Position numbers and translations under genes: made by a program
Shown: positions 38,370 to 46,930 of the stretch, piece after piece
Numbering within the stretch: position 1 is the first letter of the stretch
Layout of the letters: the number at the start of each line of letters is the position of its first letter
DNA from: CADEFX01 sp963840425
GTDB lineage: Bacteria > Pseudomonadota > Alphaproteobacteria > Rhizobiales > Hyphomicrobiaceae
Direction of reading: 5' to 3'
NCBI GenBank assembly: GCA_963840425.1
Contig: CAWIYZ010000026.1
Location: 62,001-126,000 of the forward strand
Length of the DNA stretch: 64,000 nt
Notes under the pieces: generated by a model
What the model saw: the letters and a program-made list of their open reading frames with translations, nothing else
Told to the model about the DNA's origin: nothing
Databases searched by the model: none

Positions 38370-39053
38370 ATGAAGAGTGCGCTTGTCGTCGGCGCATCGC
38401 GCGGACTGGGGCTCGGGCTCGTGCGCGAGCATCTCGTGCGCGGCTGGCGGATCACCGCCACGGTGCGCACGCCCTCGGCTGAGTTGGAGGCACTGCGCGC
38501 TGGCGCCGACGGCTTGCTCGTCGTCGAGACCCTGGACATCACTGAACCCGCACAGACTGCAGAACTCGCCACGCGCCTGTCAGGGAGCACGTTCGATCTG
38601 CTGTTTCTGAATGCTGGTATCATGGTTGGGCGCGCAATGCCCCTCGGCGATATCCCCGACAGCGACATCTCCACCATCTTTCTCACCAACGCGATCAGTC
38701 CTATTCGCGTCGCCGACGCGCTGCTCGGGTCGGTGAAGCCCGGGGGCATGATCGTCTTCATGTCCTCCATTCTCGGCAGCATCGGCACCAACGATGATGG
38801 CCGCGCCGAGCTTTATCGGGCCAGCAAGGCCGCGCTGAACTCGCTGTTCCGCAGTTTTCGAGCGCGTCATACACGGGCCGACCTCACCATGCTGGCGTTG
38901 CACCCCGGCGTCGTGCGCACATCCATGGGTGGGCGGAACGCCCCACTCGATATCGAGACCAGCATGCGGGGCGTCGCCGACGTCATCGCGGCACGCTGGG
39001 GCTCCGGCGGTCAGGCCTTTGTGAACTATCGCAACGAGATCATCCCTTGGTGA
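38370..39053 (+). CDS. Short-chain dehydrogenase/reductase (SDR)
   Basis: 227 residues from MKSALVVGASRGLGLGLV. The glycine-rich nucleotide loop GASRGLG is at the very start, so the upstream extension to 38301 is unlikely. LFLNAGIM corresponds to the NAG motif, the catalytic Ser lies in FMSSILGSIG, and the Tyr/Lys pair in ELYRASKAALNSLFR. The C-terminal GVRTSMGG-like segment (HPGVVRTSMGG) is typical of atypical short SDRs such as C-factor-like proteins. Its substrate is unknown. The GMC oxidoreductase follows 48 bases later and may be co-transcribed. Confidence 0.88.
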   Translation: MKSALVVGASRGLGLGLVREHLVRGWRITATVRTPSAELEALRAGADGLLVVETLDITEPAQTAELATRLSGSTFDLLFLNAGIMVGRAMPLGDIPDSDISTIFLTNAISPIRVADALLGSVKPGGMIVFMSSILGSIGTNDDGRAELYRASKAALNSLFRSFRARHTRADLTMLALHPGVVRTSMGGRNAPLDIETSMRGVADVIAARWGSGGQAFVNYRNEIIPW

Positions 39054-39101
39054 GGCAGCCGGGGCGGGCAATCCAACCAAAAGACGACAACGGGGAAACG
39101 C

Positions 39102-40694
39102 ATGCAGTTTATGGTCGATTTCATTATCGTAGGTGCGGGCTCGGCCGGATCGGCGCTAGCCAGCCGTCTCACCGAGAACGGACGCCATCAGGTGCTGCTG
39201 TTGGAAGCGGGAGGCGAGACGCACTGGCTTTCGCGTGTGCCCATCAGCTTCGCACATTTCATCAACCGGAAAGGCGTGAACTGGCTTTATGAGTCCGAGC
39301 CCGAGGCCAATACCGGCGGCCGTCCGATCCCCGTGCCGCGCGGGCGCATGCTCGGCGGCTCGAGCGCCATCAACGGCATGGTGTGGGTGCGCGGTCAACG
39401 GCAGGATTACGATCATTGGGCGCAGCTCGGCAATCGCGGCTGGAGCTGGCAGGACGTTTTGCCGATCTTCAAAAACATGGAGAGCTATGCCGGCGGCGAC
39501 AGTGAAACCCGCGGGCGCGATGGTCCCCTCAAGGTATCGGACATACCGGAGGGCGGGCGGCTTTACGATAGCTTGTTCGAGGCCGCCACGACCCTGGGTA
39601 TTAAACCCAACCGTGACTACAACAGTGGCGATCAGGACGGCATCTCCATGACGCAGGCGTCGATCCGGGGTGGTCGGCGTATGAGCACTGCTCGCTGTTA
39701 CCTCGATCCCGCCCGCACGCGCGCCAACCTCACCATCGAGACCGACGCGCTGGCCCAGAGCCTCATTCTCGATGGCAACCGTTGCGTCGGCGTGCGCTAC
39801 AAGGTGCGCGGCGAAGTGCGCGAGGCGCGTGCGGCTCGCGAGGTGATCGTTTCGGCTGGAGCGATTGCTTCGCCGCAACTGCTGGAGTTATCCGGCATCG
39901 GACAGGCGGATCGTCTGAAGAGCCTCGGCATCGATGTGCGCCACAATCTGCCCGGCGTCGGTGAGAATTTGCGCGATCATTGGGGACCGCGCATGAAGTG
40001 GCGTGTGGGCCGTCATGGGGCGACCTACAACGAGCGTGGACGCGGCCTCCGCGGCCTATGGCAGGGGCTCCTCTACATCACCGCCAGAAGGGGTTTTCTC
40101 AGCCTTCCGCCGGCAACGATGCGTGCCTTCTTCAAGACACGTGAAGGTCTCGATAGTCCCGACGCCATCATGGCCATCCAACCCTTCATCGTCACTCCGG
40201 ACGTGAAGCTGGCGAAGGAGGCCGGCATCACGATCATCACGCATCAGCTGCGGCCTGAAAGTAAAGGCAGCATCCACATCAAGTCGGCCGATGCCGGCAA
40301 GCCGCCGGCCATCCGTTTCAACTTCCTGGCGGAGCGTATCGACCGCGATTGTTTGCTGGCTGGCATGCGCACCGTGCGCCGGATGATGGACGCGCCGTCG
40401 TTGGCTTGGCTCGACGCAGAGGAGTTTGCGCCTGGCCGTAACGCGAAATCAGATGATGAGCTGCTCGACTTCGTGAGCAAGAATGCCGAGACGACATATC
40501 ACCCGGTCGGAACCTGCAAGATGGGCAACGACCCGGCCGCCGTCGTCGATGACCGTTTGCGCGTGCGCGGGATCTCCGGTTTGCGCGTCGCGGATGCCTC
40601 GGTCATGCCGACCTTGACCTCGGGTAATACCAATGCCCCGTCGATCATGATCGGGGAAAAATGCGCCCGGCTGGTGTTGGAAGCTGCGGCCTGA
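39102..40694 (+). CDS. GMC-family FAD-dependent alcohol dehydrogenase (choline dehydrogenase-like)
   Basis: 530 residues. The FAD-binding Rossmann motif DFIIVGAGSAGSALASRL is at the N-terminus, followed by LLLEAGGE; the GMC signature 1 reads RGRMLGGSSAINGMVWVRGQ and signature 2 GAIASPQLLELSGIG. The C-terminal half has the catalytic His region TYHPVGTCKMGND and NTNAPSIMIGEKCA. Relatives oxidise choline, polyethylene glycol, long-chain alcohols or glucosides using FAD and pass electrons to the respiratory chain. No betaine aldehyde dehydrogenase gene lies next to it, so a choline role is not supported. ATG at 39111 is an equally possible start. Confidence 0.92.
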   Translation: MQFMVDFIIVGAGSAGSALASRLTENGRHQVLLLEAGGETHWLSRVPISFAHFINRKGVNWLYESEPEANTGGRPIPVPRGRMLGGSSAINGMVWVRGQRQDYDHWAQLGNRGWSWQDVLPIFKNMESYAGGDSETRGRDGPLKVSDIPEGGRLYDSLFEAATTLGIKPNRDYNSGDQDGISMTQASIRGGRRMSTARCYLDPARTRANLTIETDALAQSLILDGNRCVGVRYKVRGEVREARAAREVIVSAGAIASPQLLELSGIGQADRLKSLGIDVRHNLPGVGENLRDHWGPRMKWRVGRHGATYNERGRGLRGLWQGLLYITARRGFLSLPPATMRAFFKTREGLDSPDAIMAIQPFIVTPDVKLAKEAGITIITHQLRPESKGSIHIKSADAGKPPAIRFNFLAERIDRDCLLAGMRTVRRMMDAPSLAWLDAEEFAPGRNAKSDDELLDFVSKNAETTYHPVGTCKMGNDPAAVVDDRLRVRGISGLRVADASVMPTLTSGNTNAPSIMIGEKCARLVLEAAA

Positions 40695-41171
40695 GCGGGC
40701 CGCCATTCCATTTCGGCTATCTAAAGAAAGCCGACGAGGGACCGATGTAGTCCCGACGGCAGTTCGTGGCGTGACTTATCCGAAGGTGCCGTCCAGTCGT
40801 TGGCGTGGTTTGAGCGCATCGGAAGCCACCAGCAACCACCAACGGTTGGCCAGAGTGGGTGACGGTAATCACCTTCGTTGCTGAAAACAGCTTGCGAATC
40901 CCTTGGGGTACATTAGCCGAAGCCTTGCCGAGGCCTCAGCAACTAAGTGAAACGCAAACTCAGTGCGACCAGATACGAAACGTAATTTCGTTGGAATGAT
41001 ATACAATTCGTATTATTGGGTCGATATACAATTATTGATGAGATCTTATTCTCTAACTAGTTTTATCTTGTAATTCAGCAAGGTTTTATAAAGCAAAACA
41101 CGATTAAAACGCGTCCCACGCCAAATGCGATTTGGCGAAGGTGTGCACTTTTTGGGGGTGGGGGAACAATC
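40695..41171 (+). promoter_or_regulatory. AT-rich upstream region of carbonic anhydrase with repeats
   Basis: This 477-base gap has no gene. Its right half is strikingly AT-rich against the GC-rich surroundings. It contains an inverted repeat ACGAAA-CGTAA-TTTCGT (40975-40991), an 11-base direct repeat GATATACAATT (40998-41008 and 41023-41033, 25 bases apart), and a perfect palindrome CGCCAAAT-GCG-ATTTGGCG (41119-41137) ending 34 bases before the GTG start. The spacing suggests operator sites and a 5' leader element for the gene at 41172. Confidence 0.5.
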
Positions 41172-41957
41172 GTGGACTTGAAGCGGCGCGAATTTCTTCG
41201 CATGGCGACTTTGGGATGCGCGTGCTGTCTTGCGGCACGCAGCGTTGGGGCAGCGCAACCCGGTCACGGGGCCAGCCAAGCCGCCCAGCCGCACTGGACC
41301 TACGCAGGCAACACCGGCCCTGAGCATTGGGGCGAGCTGCAGCCCGATTTCAAGGTGTGTCAGCTCGGCCTGGAACAGACTCCCATCGACCTGACCACAA
41401 GCATCAAGGGGGAGCCCGGCGTCGTTTCTCTCAATTACAAGGCGGTTGCGGCGCGCATCGTCAACAATGGCCACACAATACAGGCGAACATCGAGCCTGG
41501 CTGCTCGTGCACGATCGCCAACGCCAAATACGACCTGCTGCAGTTCCATTTCCACCACCCGAGCGAGCATCTGCTTGCGGGCAAGCCGTTCGATCTCGAG
41601 TGCCATTTCGTCCACAAGGCGCAGAACGGCGCCTTGGCGGTTGTCGGTGTCTTCATCCAGCCGGGAGCCAAGAATGCCGACCTGGCAGCGGTTTTCGACG
41701 TGATGCCGGCTCAAGAGGGAGAGGCGCGCGCATCGGCGGCCATCAATCCTGCAGCGCTGATGCCCAGAGAGGGCGGCTACTTCCGCTACATGGGCTCGCT
41801 GACGACGCCGCCCTGCTCAGAGGGCCTGACCTGGACGGTCTACAAGCAGCCGATCGAGGCATCGCCTGACCAGATCAAGCAATTCGCGTCGTTGTTTGCC
41901 AACAACGCCCGGCCCATACAGCGCCGCAACCGCCGCTTCCTGATCGAAACCAACTAG
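41172..41957 (+). CDS. Tat-exported alpha-class carbonic anhydrase
   Basis: 261 residues from a GTG. The twin-arginine signal LKRREFLRMATLG with a hydrophobic stretch (CACCLAARSVGAA) directs folded export, consistent with a zinc enzyme. The mature part begins HWTYAGNTGPEHWGEL, continues with QTPIDLTT, and the three zinc histidines are in LLQFHFHHPSEH (two) and ECHFVHKA (third). SLTTPPCSEGLTWTVYKQPIE is the alpha-CA C-terminal signature. It interconverts CO2 and bicarbonate in the periplasm. Upstream repeats suggest dedicated regulation. The chemoreceptor gene starts 35 bases downstream. Confidence 0.94.
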   Translation: MDLKRREFLRMATLGCACCLAARSVGAAQPGHGASQAAQPHWTYAGNTGPEHWGELQPDFKVCQLGLEQTPIDLTTSIKGEPGVVSLNYKAVAARIVNNGHTIQANIEPGCSCTIANAKYDLLQFHFHHPSEHLLAGKPFDLECHFVHKAQNGALAVVGVFIQPGAKNADLAAVFDVMPAQEGEARASAAINPAALMPREGGYFRYMGSLTTPPCSEGLTWTVYKQPIEASPDQIKQFASLFANNARPIQRRNRRFLIETN

Positions 41958-41992
41958 CAACGGCAGCCAATCCGCCTGCGAGGAACCAAAAA

Positions 41993-44323
41993 ATGACGAG
42001 CGCATCCATGCACCCGACCAATACGGGTGGCCTCTTGCGAATCTTCACGGATCGCAAGATCAATACCAAGATAGCCATTGGCTTTGCCTTCGTGCTGGCG
42101 ATCACCATCGCCATTGTCGGGCTGTCCTATTTCAAGCTCGACGAGATCGATCACAACTTATCGGAGTACTCGCGCAAGGTATCGAACAGCAACACCGTAA
42201 GTGAGATCGATCGGGAGTTCATCGCGTTCCGTCGTCACATTGGCGAAATCTCGGACAACATTGAGGAGAATTTCGCGAACGCGGAGAAGTCGCGCGCCAA
42301 GTTGCGCGAGCAGATCAGCGTGGCGCTCAAGCGCATCACTGATCCTGAGCGGCACAAAAAGATCGAGCATCTGGCCGAGCAGTTTGAACACTATTCCAAG
42401 GATTTCGACAAAGTCGCCATGCTCCGTCGCGAGCAGGAGAAGCTGCAGAAGGAAGTTCTGGATCCGACTGGGGCGAAGTTGCGCAACGAAATCGAGCAGC
42501 TGCAGGCTTGGGCAGTCAGCAAAGCTGGCAACACAAACACGATGATCCTTGCCGGCGAGGCCCTGAAGCAGCTGATGCTCGTGCGTCTCAACGCCAACAA
42601 GAACCTCGCCCGCCACGATCAGGCGTCGGCTGCAGGGGCAGAGAAGGCCTTCGGCGATCTCAAGGTCGCCATGGCGGCGTTCGGAAACAACATCATCAAT
42701 GACGACGTGCGGCGGCTGTTCACCGAGGTCAACGCCAATGTGCTCGCCTATGACACTGCCTACAGGAAAGCAGCTCACGACGCGCACGAGATCTCCAGGC
42801 TCTTCCATGGCGAGATGCGCAACTTGGCGCAGGCCATCGGCGTCGATGCCGACGCGATCAAGACAGCGATCGCCCATGATGAGGAGAAGATCGAGCACGC
42901 GACGCACACCCTTGTCTCGAGAGTCGAGCAGCTGAACCTGATGTTCGGGCTGGGCGGCGTCATGCTCGGCGCATTGCTCGCTTGGCTGATCGGCCGTGGC
43001 ATCTCGCGTCCCATCCAGGGCATGACGCAGGCGATGACGGCTCTGGCTGGCGGCGACCTGAAGGTCGTGGTCCCGGCGCAGGACAACAAGGACGAGATCG
43101 GCGAGATGGCGAAGGCGGTGCTGGTTTTCCGCGATGCCGCCGTCGACAAGGTGCGCATGGAGCGTGAGGCCGAGGAGGAGCGCGTTCGCAGCGAGGAATC
43201 CCGCCGCAAGGCCGAAGAGGAGGCCATCGGTCGCGAGCGGGTTATGGTGTCCGCCTCGATCGGCGCGGGCATGGCCAAGCTGGCGGCCAAGGACCTTACC
43301 TTCCGCCTTACCGACGATCTGCCTGAGGCCTATCGCAAGCTGCAGGAGGATTTCAACTCCGCGATCGAGCAGCTCGAGCAAGCTCTGCAGAGCGTCACGA
43401 CCAGCACGCAGGCGATGAACTCGGGTACGTCTGAGATATCGACCGCCTCCAACGACCTGTCGCGGCGTACCGAGCAGCAGGCTTCCAGCCTGGAGGAGAC
43501 GGCAGCGGCGCTCGACGAGATCACCGCCACCGTCAAGAAGGCGGCCGAAGGTGCAACCCACGCCCGCAAGGTCGTGGCCGGCACCAAGGAGGACGCGGAG
43601 AAGAGCGGCGAGGTGGTGCGCAAGGCTGTGGAAGCGATGGGCGGCATCGAGAAGTCGTCGCAGCAGATCAGCCAGATCATCGGCGTGATCGACGAGATCG
43701 CCTTCCAGACCAACCTGCTGGCGTTGAACGCTGGTGTCGAGGCGGCACGTGCCGGTGATGCGGGTCGCGGCTTTGCGGTGGTAGCCTCGGAGGTGCGCGC
43801 GCTGGCGCAGCGTTCGGCGGAGGCGGCCAAGGAGATCAAGAGCCTGATCTCCACCTCGACCACGCAGGTGGGTGAGGGCGTGCAGCTGGTGGCCGAGACC
43901 GGCAAGTCGCTCGACCGCATCATGTCCAAGGTTGCGGAGATCAACACCGTAGTCTCTGAGATTGCCGCCGGTGCCCAGGAGCAGGCGACGGGCCTGCAGC
44001 AGGTCAACACCGCCATCAACGAGATGGACAAGGTGACCCAGCAGAACGCCGCCATGGCGGAGGAGGCCACCGCGGCCGCCAAGTCTCTGGGCCAGGAGAG
44101 TGAGCAGCTCACCAGCCTCGTCAGCCAGTTCAATGTCGGCAACGTGGTCGCGTTCGAGTTGGCGCGACGCGCTGCACCGAAATCGGAGCCGGTGCGTCAG
44201 TTCGCATCCAAGTCCGAGGCGCACGCACCCAAGCGGCAGCTCAAGACGCCGGCTGGTCGCAACGGCTCGGCCATGCGCAAGCCCGAGGCCACTGCTGACC
44301 AGGATGGCTGGCAGGATTTCTGA
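41993..44323 (+). CDS. Methyl-accepting chemotaxis protein
   Basis: 776 residues. The N-terminal membrane helix (KIAIGFAFVLAITIAIVGL) is followed by a long helical periplasmic sensor of about 240 residues (HBM-like, rich in coiled heptads), a second helix (LMFGLGGVMLGALLAWLI), a HAMP domain (SRPIQGMTQAMTALAGGDLKVVVP) and a cytoplasmic signalling tip with IIGVIDEIAFQTNLLALNAGVEAARAGDAGRGFAVVASEVRALAQRSA. The last residues QDGWQDF resemble a CheR/CheB-docking pentapeptide. It senses an unknown ligand and controls CheA through CheW, encoded immediately downstream. Confidence 0.96.
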   Translation: MTSASMHPTNTGGLLRIFTDRKINTKIAIGFAFVLAITIAIVGLSYFKLDEIDHNLSEYSRKVSNSNTVSEIDREFIAFRRHIGEISDNIEENFANAEKSRAKLREQISVALKRITDPERHKKIEHLAEQFEHYSKDFDKVAMLRREQEKLQKEVLDPTGAKLRNEIEQLQAWAVSKAGNTNTMILAGEALKQLMLVRLNANKNLARHDQASAAGAEKAFGDLKVAMAAFGNNIINDDVRRLFTEVNANVLAYDTAYRKAAHDAHEISRLFHGEMRNLAQAIGVDADAIKTAIAHDEEKIEHATHTLVSRVEQLNLMFGLGGVMLGALLAWLIGRGISRPIQGMTQAMTALAGGDLKVVVPAQDNKDEIGEMAKAVLVFRDAAVDKVRMEREAEEERVRSEESRRKAEEEAIGRERVMVSASIGAGMAKLAAKDLTFRLTDDLPEAYRKLQEDFNSAIEQLEQALQSVTTSTQAMNSGTSEISTASNDLSRRTEQQASSLEETAAALDEITATVKKAAEGATHARKVVAGTKEDAEKSGEVVRKAVEAMGGIEKSSQQISQIIGVIDEIAFQTNLLALNAGVEAARAGDAGRGFAVVASEVRALAQRSAEAAKEIKSLISTSTTQVGEGVQLVAETGKSLDRIMSKVAEINTVVSEIAAGAQEQATGLQQVNTAINEMDKVTQQNAAMAEEATAAAKSLGQESEQLTSLVSQFNVGNVVAFELARRAAPKSEPVRQFASKSEAHAPKRQLKTPAGRNGSAMRKPEATADQDGWQDF

Positions 44324-44338
44324 GGTCATAGATTACTT

Positions 44339-44365
44339 GGGGTGGCGTCCGTGTGGCGCCACCCC
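44339..44365 (+). other. Hairpin between the chemoreceptor gene and cheW
   Basis: GGGGTGGCG (44339-44347) and CGCCACCCC (44357-44365) give a perfect nine-pair stem with a nine-base loop. No U-tract follows. It starts 15 bases after the receptor stop and ends 43 bases before cheW, so it may stabilise the upstream mRNA or lower read-through into cheW. Confidence 0.5.
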
Positions 44366-44408
44366 GGCAATCACCAAATCCCCAAGTCGAGCCGCCGAGG
44401 ATCAAATC

Positions 44409-44879
44409 ATGTCCGGAGCCATCAGAACGGATGGCGCGAAGGTGCACGAGCTGATCGCCCTTCGCATCGGCACGCAGGAGTTCTGCGTCGATGTCATGTC
44501 GGTGCGTGAGATACGCGGTTGGACTTGCGCCACCCCGTTGCCACAGGCGCCCCCGTTCGTGTGCGGTATCATCAACCTGCGCGGAACGGTCTTGCCGATC
44601 GTCGACTTGGCGGCACGCCTGGGGTTTCCCCCGGCCGAGCCCAGTGCGCGTCACGCCATCGTGGTAGCGCAGATCGGCGACCAAACGGTCGGGCTGTTGG
44701 TGGAGGGCGTGTCCGACATCTTCACCGTCACCCATGACGAGATCCAACCGACCCCGGATGTTGCTTCGGGCATGGCCAAGAGGTTTGTCCGCGGCGTCAT
44801 CGCCCTGGAGGGGCGGCTGATCAGTCTGATCGCAATCGATTCCGTTCTGCCCGAGACGGAGCAGCGGACGGCTGCTTGA
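44409..44879 (+). CDS. cheW: Chemotaxis coupling protein CheW
   Basis: 156 residues from MSGAIRTDGAKVHELIALRIG. The two beta-barrel lobes are recognisable: EFCVDVMSVREIRGWTCATPLPQAPPFVCGIINLRGTVLPIVDLAARLG, then VAQIGDQTVGLLVEGVSDIFTVTHDEIQPTPD. NLRGTVLPIVDL is the family signature. It links the receptor to the kinase CheA, which is not encoded in the window, so this receptor-CheW pair must join a chemosensory array encoded elsewhere. The longer open frame back to 44100 lies inside the receptor gene. Confidence 0.94.
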   Translation: MSGAIRTDGAKVHELIALRIGTQEFCVDVMSVREIRGWTCATPLPQAPPFVCGIINLRGTVLPIVDLAARLGFPPAEPSARHAIVVAQIGDQTVGLLVEGVSDIFTVTHDEIQPTPDVASGMAKRFVRGVIALEGRLISLIAIDSVLPETEQRTAA

Positions 44880-45205
44880 TGAACGAGGCGCCCGAGCGTG
44901 TTGTGACAACAACATGGCTTGACTGATTGTCCGAGAGCACCCAGCTCCGAAGCTGGCCCGCCTCAGCCGTCGGCTTCCTCTGGGCGCGACGTCCGTGCTT
45001 CGCGTGAGGCGGACACACACACAGCCATCCAATCGGGCGGTTCATGCCCAATCGCTGACAGGCTCACGCCCTAGAGTTTTTGGCGCCGGTGAGGATCGCG
45101 CTGGCGTTGCTACGTCCGGCAAACTAACTTTCAAGCCGGACCGCTCGATGGGACTGGTCGCCATGGGCGGAGACCGAACTCCAGCCTTCAAGGAGGTAAG
45201 TGACG
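44880..45205. other. Intergenic region, no supported gene
   Basis: About 325 bases between cheW and the dienelactone-hydrolase-like gene, with no domain-bearing frame. It probably holds the promoter of the downstream gene, whose strong AGGAGGT ribosome-binding site is at 45191-45197. Confidence 0.5.
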
Positions 45206-45952
45206 ATGACATACCGTGGCATGACCGTGGAGATGATTACGATCAACGGGGACAAGGGCGATCCGATCTCCGCCTATACAGCGAAGCCGTCGGGTTCTGG
45301 CCCCTTCCCTGGCGTCGTCCTCGTCCATCATCTACCCGGCTGGAGCGAGCTTTACATCGAGATGACGCGCAAGTTTGCGCACTACGGCTACATCGCCATT
45401 TGCGCCAACCTCTATGAGCGCGCCGGTCAGGGCAATCCCGACGACGTTGCCGCCAAGGTGCGCGCCGAGGGTGGCGTTCCGGATGCGCAGGTCGTCGGCG
45501 ACACCGAGGCCGCGGTGAAATGGATGCGTGCGCAGCCCGGCCAAAACGGCAAGGTCGGGGTCTTCGGCTCCTGCTCCGGCGGGCGGCACGCTTTCCTCTA
45601 TGCCTGCACAAAGAAGGATGTCGATGCCTGCGTCGATCTCTGGGGTGGCCGCGTGGTGATGGGCAAAGAGGAGCTCAACGCCAAGACGCCGACGGCGCCG
45701 ATCGATCTGACGAAAAACCTCTCATGCCCACTACTCGGTATTTTCGGCAACGAGGACCGGGCGCCGAGCCCGGAGCAGGTGGATCAGCATGAAGCCGAGC
45801 TCAAGAAGCATGGCAAGTCTTACGAGTTCTATCGCTACGACGGCGCCGGCCACGGCATCTTCTACTACCACCGGCCCTTGTACCGCGTGGAGCAGGCGCT
45901 CGACGGCTGGAGCAAGGTGTTCGCGTTCTTCGGCAAGCATCTGGCGAAGTAG
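45206..45952 (+). CDS. Dienelactone hydrolase family protein
   Basis: 248 residues from MTYRGMTVEMITINGDKGD. The ATG at 45206 is preferred to the GTG at 45200 because it lies nine bases after AGGAGG. The nucleophile elbow KVGVFGSCSGGRHAFLYA has cysteine at the nucleophile position as in true dienelactone hydrolases; the acid is in LLGIFGNEDRAPSPEQV and the histidine in YDGAGHGIFYY. LVHHLPGWSE marks the oxyanion strand. It could open a dienelactone from chlorocatechol-type breakdown, but no such pathway is linked here and the DLH fold has many other esterase roles. The next gene starts 11 bases downstream. Confidence 0.92.
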   Translation: MTYRGMTVEMITINGDKGDPISAYTAKPSGSGPFPGVVLVHHLPGWSELYIEMTRKFAHYGYIAICANLYERAGQGNPDDVAAKVRAEGGVPDAQVVGDTEAAVKWMRAQPGQNGKVGVFGSCSGGRHAFLYACTKKDVDACVDLWGGRVVMGKEELNAKTPTAPIDLTKNLSCPLLGIFGNEDRAPSPEQVDQHEAELKKHGKSYEFYRYDGAGHGIFYYHRPLYRVEQALDGWSKVFAFFGKHLAK

Positions 45953-45963
45953 GAGGCCCATCC

Positions 45964-46296
45964 ATGTGCACATCGATCGTCGAGATCGCAGCGGCCGAGG
46001 GCATGGCCAAGCGCGAGGACGCGTGGTTCCCGCTGACGCACGCCGTGGTCGCCTATGACCACGCGCGCCATGCCTTGCTGGGCGACGTCATCACGCTCGA
46101 TTTCATTAACGAGGCCCTGCCGCCGGGCGCGCGGGCGGGTGTCGAGCTGACGCTGGAGACCGCCAAGGCGCTGCATGCCGCGCTGGCGAAGGCCATCGCC
46201 GAGGCGGAGATCGAAGAGGCGGAAAGATCGGAAGCGATCGCGCGGGCGCGGCTTAGTGCGCCGGTGCCTGCAGCCGCCTCGCGTATTGCTGCTTAG
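45964..46296 (+). CDS. DUF6295-like protein of unknown function
   Basis: 110 residues starting MCTSIVEIAAAEGMAKREDAWFPLTHAVVAYDHARHALLGDVITLDF. The MCT-I start, the WFPL motif and the YDHxxHA motif are shared by a small family I recall as DUF6295, often found near hydrolases; its activity is not known to me. The C-terminal half is a long amphipathic helix rich in Ala/Glu (ALHAALAKAIAEAEIEEAERSEAIARA). It follows the dienelactone-hydrolase-like gene by 11 bases with an AGGAG site between them, so the two form an operon. Confidence 0.82.
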   Translation: MCTSIVEIAAAEGMAKREDAWFPLTHAVVAYDHARHALLGDVITLDFINEALPPGARAGVELTLETAKALHAALAKAIAEAEIEEAERSEAIARARLSAPVPAAASRIAA

Positions 46297-46309
46297 TCAC
46301 GAAAGCTGA

Positions 46310-46343
46310 GAAAAAATGGATCGGCGGCCGTGATGGCCGCCGA
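46310..46343 (-). terminator. Rho-independent terminator for leftward transcription
   Basis: TCGGCGGCC (46321-46329) and GGCCGCCGA (46335-46343) make a perfect nine-pair stem with a five-base loop. On the minus strand the stem is followed by TCCATTTTTT, a U-tract, so it ends leftward transcripts such as that of the 24-residue membrane peptide. It also lies just past the rightward DUF6295 gene and may act as a hairpin for that mRNA. Confidence 0.7.
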
Positions 46344-46606
46344 GACACGCACACGTCGCGGCGCTGCAATTCCCGCTTTCCATGCCCTGCAATTTGCATG
46401 TGGCGATGAGCGGCCCCGACCTGATCTGGGACCATCCCGACCGGTCGCGAAGAATTGGCCGCTGTAAGCACCTGTGAGCGAAACGGCGCGCGCGACGATC
46501 ACCCCGTCGTTGCTGGGAGTGTAGCAAAATCGCTGGTCAGTTCAGGCCTGGAGTCCTCGGCGGCGGACGACGAGCGCCGCATCTTGCGGAGCCGCCGGCG
46601 TCGCCT

Positions 46607-46681
46607 TCACTGGCTCAGCCAGTACATCGACGCCAGGGCAGCCAGAGCGAGTATCACTATAATCCATACGATGCGACTCAT
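46607..46681 (-). CDS. 24-residue single-helix membrane microprotein
   Basis: The frame reads MSRIVWIIVILALAALASMY then WLSQ and a TGA. A GAGGAA ribosome-binding site lies six bases before the ATG, and a rho-independent terminator follows at 46310-46343 on the same strand. Almost the whole chain is one hydrophobic helix, with an Arg near the N-terminus (inside) and a polar tail. Similar tiny helices are common in Hyphomicrobiales genomes but their function is unknown to me; they may modulate a membrane partner. Automated callers usually skip this length. Confidence 0.55.
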   Translation of the reverse strand: MSRIVWIIVILALAALASMYWLSQ

Positions 46682-46846
46682 GATGTCTTCCTCGCAATTG
46701 GAAACCAATCATAGATTCTGGACGCAATACATGCTCGGCCGAGCCCGGCCAATCCTACTCATGCTGCGACGCGCGATCAAAGCCATAGTTTTTGGCCAGG
46801 GCATGGCAGGCGTTGTACGGCCTGATCCACCCGCAGGTGTGAGGCG

Positions 46847-46930
46847 CTAGCCGGCCAATTCCGCTTCGGCGGCTCTTATGCCCTTGAAAGCCGGCATGAC
46901 CTCTTTGCCGAAGCGCTCGAGCGGGCTCAA
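46847..46930 (-). pseudogene. C-terminal remnant of a luciferase-like (LLM-class) oxidoreductase
   Basis: The last 27 or so codons of a minus-strand frame read LSPLERFGKEVMPAFKGIRAAEAELAG with a stop at 46847. LERFGKEVMPAF is the familiar end of bacterial luciferase-like flavin monooxygenases. Upstream of about 46930 the frame turns into antisense of the HWE kinase, so only the tail is left. The kinase gene ends at 46927, right at the junction, which suggests that a rearrangement placed the kinase over the older gene. Confidence 0.45.

Noticed and set aside
42158..44329. 723-codon minus-strand open frame opposite the chemoreceptor
   Set aside because: The frame is a mirror of a long GC-rich plus-strand gene with full domain support. 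The translated sequence is repetitive Leu/Arg/Asp without any known domain.
45206..45952. Aromatic ring-cleavage pathway together with the dioxygenase at 35882
   Set aside because: The two genes are 9 kb apart with unrelated genes between them, and no muconate cycloisomerase or maleylacetate reductase is present.
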